Assembly: GCA_005880805.1 (NCBI GenBank)
Contig: VBFZ01000065.1
Location: 1 to 8,600, forward strand
From: Chloroflexota bacterium
GTDB taxonomy: Bacteria; Chloroflexota; Limnocylindria; Limnocylindrales; CSP1-4
Direction: 5' to 3'
DNA: 8,600 bases
Shown here in pieces: positions 6,325 through 8,600 of the stretch. The position numbers were made by a program, and so were the translations under genes. Each line of letters begins with the position of its first letter. Position 1 is the stretch's first letter. Under the pieces are notes generated by a model. It searched no databases and was not told where the DNA came from. It was given only the letters and a program-made list of their open reading frames with translations.

Positions 6325-6353
6325 GGCGGGGGCGAGATCAGAGGCCCCCGACC
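6325..6353. repeat. Inverted repeat in the coiled-coil / kinase intergenic region, candidate operator
   Basis: CGGGGGC (6327-6333) and GCCCCCG (6344-6350) are perfect inverted arms around a 10-base spacer. Two further G-C pairs follow past a bulged A at 6351. The repeat lies just upstream of the TATGAT box at 6360, where a -35 element would be, so it could be a regulator binding site. Alternatively it is a chance GC hairpin. Confidence 0.4.
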
Positions 6354-6359
6354 GCCGAA

Positions 6360-6365
6360 TATGAT
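6360..6365 (+). promoter_or_regulatory. -10 box (TATGAT) for a leaderless kinase mRNA
   Basis: TATGAT matches five of six bases of the -10 consensus. Six bases separate it from the ATG at 6372, so transcription would begin at the start codon. No Shine-Dalgarno sequence precedes that ATG, as expected for a leaderless gene. Confidence 0.5.
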
Positions 6366-6371
6366 TCCGAC

Positions 6372-7049
6372 ATGGGAGCGCGCGCCCGCGCGGGGAGTGC
6401 GGGGATTCTCGACGAGGTCCTGGTCGGCGTGGTCGTCGTGCTGTCGGTGGCCAGCCTGGCCATCGTCGCGGCGCCGCAGCTCGAGCTGCTCGTCGTCTCG
6501 CGTGACCTCGACATGGTCATCAACTCGGTCGCGACCGTTGCCGCCGGCGCGATCGCCGCCCTCGCCTGGATCAGGTTCAAGGAGGGCGGCCAACCCATCA
6601 TGCTGTTCCAGGCGGCCGCATTCACCGTCCTCGCTGCCTCCAACGCCGTGTTCATGGCGATCGAGGTCCTCGGCTACTCGATCCAGTTCGGCAGTTCGCC
6701 ACTGGCGCCGACGCAGACCCCGATCTACGCCTGGTGGATCGTCCGGCTGACGTCCGGGATCCTGCTCGTGGCGGGCGGCCTCATCGCGCTCAACGATCGA
6801 CCGGCACCTCGCCGACCGGTGCTCGTGATCGCCGTCCCGAGTCTCGTAGCCTTCGCGCTCATCGCGCTGGCGTGGCGGTTCAACGACATGCTGCCGGTCA
6901 TGGCGGAGCCCATGTCGATCGCCGCCCTCGCCACGGACCCGAACGCGCCTCATCTCCTCAGCGTCACGCTGATCGGCATGCTCGCGCAGCTCTCCGTGGG
7001 CGTAGCCTACCTGTGGGGAGCGGCGCTGTTCCGGCAGTTGCAGCCCTGA
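6372..7049 (+). CDS. Histidine kinase, N-terminal membrane sensor half (frameshifted gene)
   Basis: From the ATG at 6372 to TGA at 7047-7049, 225 residues. This start is preferred over an in-frame GTG at 6231, which lies inside the divergent gene, because it directly precedes the first membrane helix and follows a well-placed -10 box. Hydrophobic segments are at about residues 14-33, 49-67, 78-99, 118-139, 148-167 and 195-219: six helices with almost no soluble loops, so this is an integral membrane sensor of the kind found in front of NarL-type kinases. The frame stops abruptly just after the sixth helix. The expected continuation, two more membrane helices and the kinase core, is in another frame immediately downstream. 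As sequenced, this product would be a kinase-less membrane protein. The signal sensed cannot be read from the sequence. Confidence 0.72.
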   Translation: MGARARAGSAGILDEVLVGVVVVLSVASLAIVAAPQLELLVVSRDLDMVINSVATVAAGAIAALAWIRFKEGGQPIMLFQAAAFTVLAASNAVFMAIEVLGYSIQFGSSPLAPTQTPIYAWWIVRLTSGILLVAGGLIALNDRPAPRRPVLVIAVPSLVAFALIALAWRFNDMLPVMAEPMSIAALATDPNAPHLLSVTLIGMLAQLSVGVAYLWGAALFRQLQP

Positions 7050-7900
7050 CCATTGGTCTCGCGATCGCGGCCTTCAGCCAGATCCACTTCGTCGCGATCC
7101 CCGGCGCCTATGGCTCGCTGGTCACCGCGGGCGACATCCTCCGACTCGCCTTCTACGTCGTGATCCTGCTCGGGGTCGACGCCGACGCGCGCGCCGGCCT
7201 CCGCGAGCTGCGAGTCGCCAACCGGGATCTCGAGCGGCTGCGCCGGATCGAGGTCGCGAACGCGGCCGCCGAAGAGCGCTCGAGGCTTGCCCGCGAGTTC
7301 CACGACGGGCTGGCCCAGACGCTCTGGTTCGCCAAGCTGAAGGCTGGCCGACTGTCGTCGGTCGACGGGTTGCCGGACGAGGGGCGGGAGATCGCCGGGG
7401 AAATCGGTGGCGCGATGGACACCGCGCTCGCCGAGACCCGCCAGGCTCTGCTCGCCCTGCGCGCGAGCGCCGAGGGTGGGTCGCTGCCCGAGGTGCTCGG
7501 GAGATACGTGGACGACTTCGGTGAGCGGTTCGGTCTGCGGTCGGAGTTCACCTTCGATCGGGACCTTCCGTGGCTGCCCGTCCGCAGCCAGGCCGAGCTG
7601 ATGCGGATCGTCCAGGAGGCGCTCAACAACGTTCGCAAGCACGCGGATGCGACACTCGTACGCGTGCACGCGGAGAGGCAGGACGGCCACCTCGTCCTGA
7701 CCGTGAGCGACAACGGGCAGGGCTTCGATCCTGCCGCGCCGCGCATCGGCGGATACGGGCTGCAGGGCATGACCGAACGCGCGGACCTGATCGGCGCCAG
7801 CGTCCAGGTGACGTCCGCGCCCCAGGACGGGACAACCGTCAGCGTCGAGGTCCCGCTCGAACGTGAGCCCGAGCCGGTGCGAGGACCTGATGCGGCCTGA
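7046..7900 (+). CDS. Histidine kinase, C-terminal transmitter half (HisKA_3 / HATPase_c), out of frame with its sensor
   Basis: The frame of codons at 7046, 7049 and so on continues the sensor and ends at TGA 7898-7900. It begins with two membrane helices (LTIGLAIAAF, then ILRLAFYVVILLGV) and a short coiled-coil linker (LRELRVANRDLERLRRIEVA). The NarL/DegS-type dimerization domain follows with SRLAREFHDGLAQTLW; the phosphoacceptor His codon is 7301-7303. The ATPase domain has its N box EALNNVRKHAD at 7616-7648, G1 box DNGQGFD at 7709-7729, and GGYGLQGMTERA. All catalytic motifs are intact, so the lesion lies outside the kinase core. The frame is open back to 6734, but that part only shadows the sensor frame. 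No ribosome binding site is seen for independent translation; a GTG at 7160 is a possible but unsupported restart. The response regulator gene follows 56 bases later. Confidence 0.8.
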   Translation: MTIGLAIAAFSQIHFVAIPGAYGSLVTAGDILRLAFYVVILLGVDADARAGLRELRVANRDLERLRRIEVANAAAEERSRLAREFHDGLAQTLWFAKLKAGRLSSVDGLPDEGREIAGEIGGAMDTALAETRQALLALRASAEGGSLPEVLGRYVDDFGERFGLRSEFTFDRDLPWLPVRSQAELMRIVQEALNNVRKHADATLVRVHAERQDGHLVLTVSDNGQGFDPAAPRIGGYGLQGMTERADLIGASVQVTSAPQDGTTVSVEVPLEREPEPVRGPDAA

Positions 7901-7956
7901 CGCGGCCCCCAAGCCCGGTGCGGGTCGCGCGCCCAAGGCCGCCCGGGAGGCCTGAC

Positions 7957-8217
7957 GTGGCGCGGCAGAACATCCGCGTGATGCTGGTCGACGACCACGC
8001 TCTCGTTCGCTCGGCCATCCGCCAGGCGATCGCGGGGCCGGATCTCGAGGTCGTCGCCGAGGCGGCGTCGGCCGAAGACGCCATCCGGCTGGCGCCTGAA
8101 GTTCGGCCGGACGTCCTCCTGCTCGACATCGACATGCCGGGCATGACGGGCCTCGGGCTGCTCCGGGAGCTCCAGCCGCGACTGCCCGAGACGAAGATCG
8201 TGATGCTCACGGTGTAG
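7957..8217 (+). CDS. NarL/FixJ-family response regulator, receiver-domain fragment ending at an in-frame TAG
   Basis: The start is the GTG at 7957, because GGGAGG at 7945-7950 lies six bases upstream; an in-frame start at 7918 lacks such a site. The 86-residue product has the receiver hallmarks: IRVMLVDDHALVR with Asp12 and Asp13 of the acidic pocket, phosphoacceptor Asp57 in LLLDIDMPGMTG, and switch Thr85 in IVMLTV. It then stops at TAG (8215-8217), before helix 4, strand 5 and the conserved Lys. The same frame goes on directly with a receiver tail and DNA-binding domain. In this family about 20 residues normally lie between LTV and the DLDPAAL-like helix. As sequenced, the fragment lacks the lysine needed for phosphotransfer and any output domain. 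Its partner would be the kinase encoded immediately upstream. Confidence 0.82.
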   Translation: MARQNIRVMLVDDHALVRSAIRQAIAGPDLEVVAEAASAEDAIRLAPEVRPDVLLLDIDMPGMTGLGLLRELQPRLPETKIVMLTV

Positions 8218-8559
8218 GACCTCGATCCGGCGGCCCTGTCGCGGACCATTCGGGCGGTGGTGGACGGCGACCTCGCGATGCCGCGCCGCTTTGCCGCGCA
8301 TGTCATCCGGACGCTCGCGTCAGGGGCGCCGCTGGTCGGCTCCGAGCCGGATCTCCTGGATGCCCTCAGCAGTCGCGAGGAGGAGGTCCTCCGCCTGCTG
8401 TCACGGGGGTTGACCGACCGCGAGATTGCGGAGGCGCTGACGATCTCACCCCGGACAGTCGAGTCGCACGTATCGAACGTGCTCCACAAGCTGGGCGTCC
8501 GGAACCGGGCGGAGGCGGCCCGACGCTATTCGAGTCGAGGAGACGGCGCCTCAGGCTGA
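8218..8559 (+). pseudogene. Response regulator remainder: receiver helix 5 and LuxR-type HTH, after the TAG
   Basis: In the same frame as the receiver fragment, codons 8218 to TGA 8557-8559 encode DLDPAALSRTIRAVVDG, which is receiver helix 5, a linker, and a complete LuxR/GerE helix-turn-helix: LSSREEEVLRLLSRGLTDREIAEALTISPRTVESHVSNVLHKLGVRNRAEA, written here as family motif blocks LSSREEEVL, GLTDREIAEAL, SPRTVESHVSNVL and KLGVRNRAEA. GTG codons at 8257 and 8260 or an ATG at 8278 could restart translation and give a free DNA-binding domain of about 95-100 residues, but no good ribosome binding site is present. Read-through or restart is not shown, so it is best described as the broken 3' part of the regulator gene. 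Confidence 0.75.
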
Positions 8560-8565
8560 GCGGCC

Positions 8566-8588
8566 CGGAGCCTGACGATCAGGCGCCG
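8566..8588 (+). terminator. Hairpin after the two-component genes, possible terminator
   Basis: GCCTGA (8570-8575) and TCAGGC (8579-8584) form a six-pair stem with a CGA loop. It is extended by CGG/CCG past one A-G mismatch to about nine pairs. It starts seven bases after the TGA at 8557-8559. No T-tract follows, so it may terminate weakly or only stabilise the 3' end. Confidence 0.4.
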
Positions 8589-8600
8589 ACCCGGAGCGGC

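Noticed and set aside
6231..6371. Kinase start at GTG 6231 or ATG 6270
   Set aside because: Both fall in or against the divergent gene and add a basic, low-complexity stretch before the first membrane helix. The ATG at 6372 has a correctly spaced -10 box.
5871..6953. Long minus-strand frame of 360 codons across the intergenic control region
   Set aside because: Its product is a run of Arg, Asp, Glu, Gly and His without domain structure, antisense to the kinase sensor and out of frame with the coiled-coil gene.
6734..7045. The kinase frame read upstream of 7046 as part of an independent gene
   Set aside because: In this part the frame overlaps the membrane-helix-coding frame and gives an Arg/His-rich product without domains. 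It is a shadow of high GC content.
7030..7050. Programmed -1 frameshift producing the full kinase
   Set aside because: No slippery heptamer or clear downstream stimulatory hairpin could be found, and such control is not known for this kinase family.

Overview
The window is very GC-rich and gene-dense. Codons end mostly in G or C, and one probable start codon is GTG. Several candidate promoters have only a TAnnnT-type -10 box, and two of them sit so close to an ATG that the transcript would be leaderless. With a WDGTRW-type N-terminus on a surface protein and a class I cyclic-di-GMP riboswitch, this fits a high-GC, Gram-positive-like or Chloroflexota-like soil or freshwater bacterium. The phylum is an inference, not shown by any marker gene here.

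Layout. (1) 1-1629, + strand: the C-terminal part of a polytopic membrane protein, probably a GT-C-type glycosyltransferase, followed 31 bases later by a class I SAM-dependent methyltransferase. These look like one operon for a surface glycan or glycolipid. (2) 1651-2877, - strand, convergent with that operon: a membrane-anchored extracellular protein with a Pro/Ser/Thr-rich stalk and a glycoside-hydrolase-like domain. Its leader (about 2896-2970, - strand) carries a recognisable cyclic-di-GMP-I (GEMM) riboswitch, the strongest find in the window. (3) 3161-4804, - strand: a compact UvrD/PcrA/Rep-type superfamily 1 helicase. (4) 4805-5156: a regulatory stretch with candidate promoters in both directions, a possible 48-residue small protein, and a strongly folded 5' leader ahead of a 108-residue protein of unknown function (5157-5483). 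(5) 5516-6265, - strand: a coiled-coil protein of unknown function. (6) 6372-8559, + strand: a NarL-type two-component system, a multi-pass membrane histidine kinase followed by a LuxR-HTH response regulator. In this copy both genes are broken. The kinase changes reading frame near 7040-7050. The regulator has lost about 20 codons around the conserved receiver lysine, and the junction is an in-frame TAG at 8215-8217.

How the parts may work together: the glycosyltransferase, methyltransferase and riboswitch-controlled hydrolase-like protein suggest cell-surface polysaccharide work tied to the cyclic-di-GMP (sessile/motile) signal. The two-component system is transcribed from its own, probably leaderless, promoter next to an inverted repeat. 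As sequenced, it could not make a full-length kinase or regulator. No tRNA, rRNA, CRISPR array, transposase or insertion sequence was seen.
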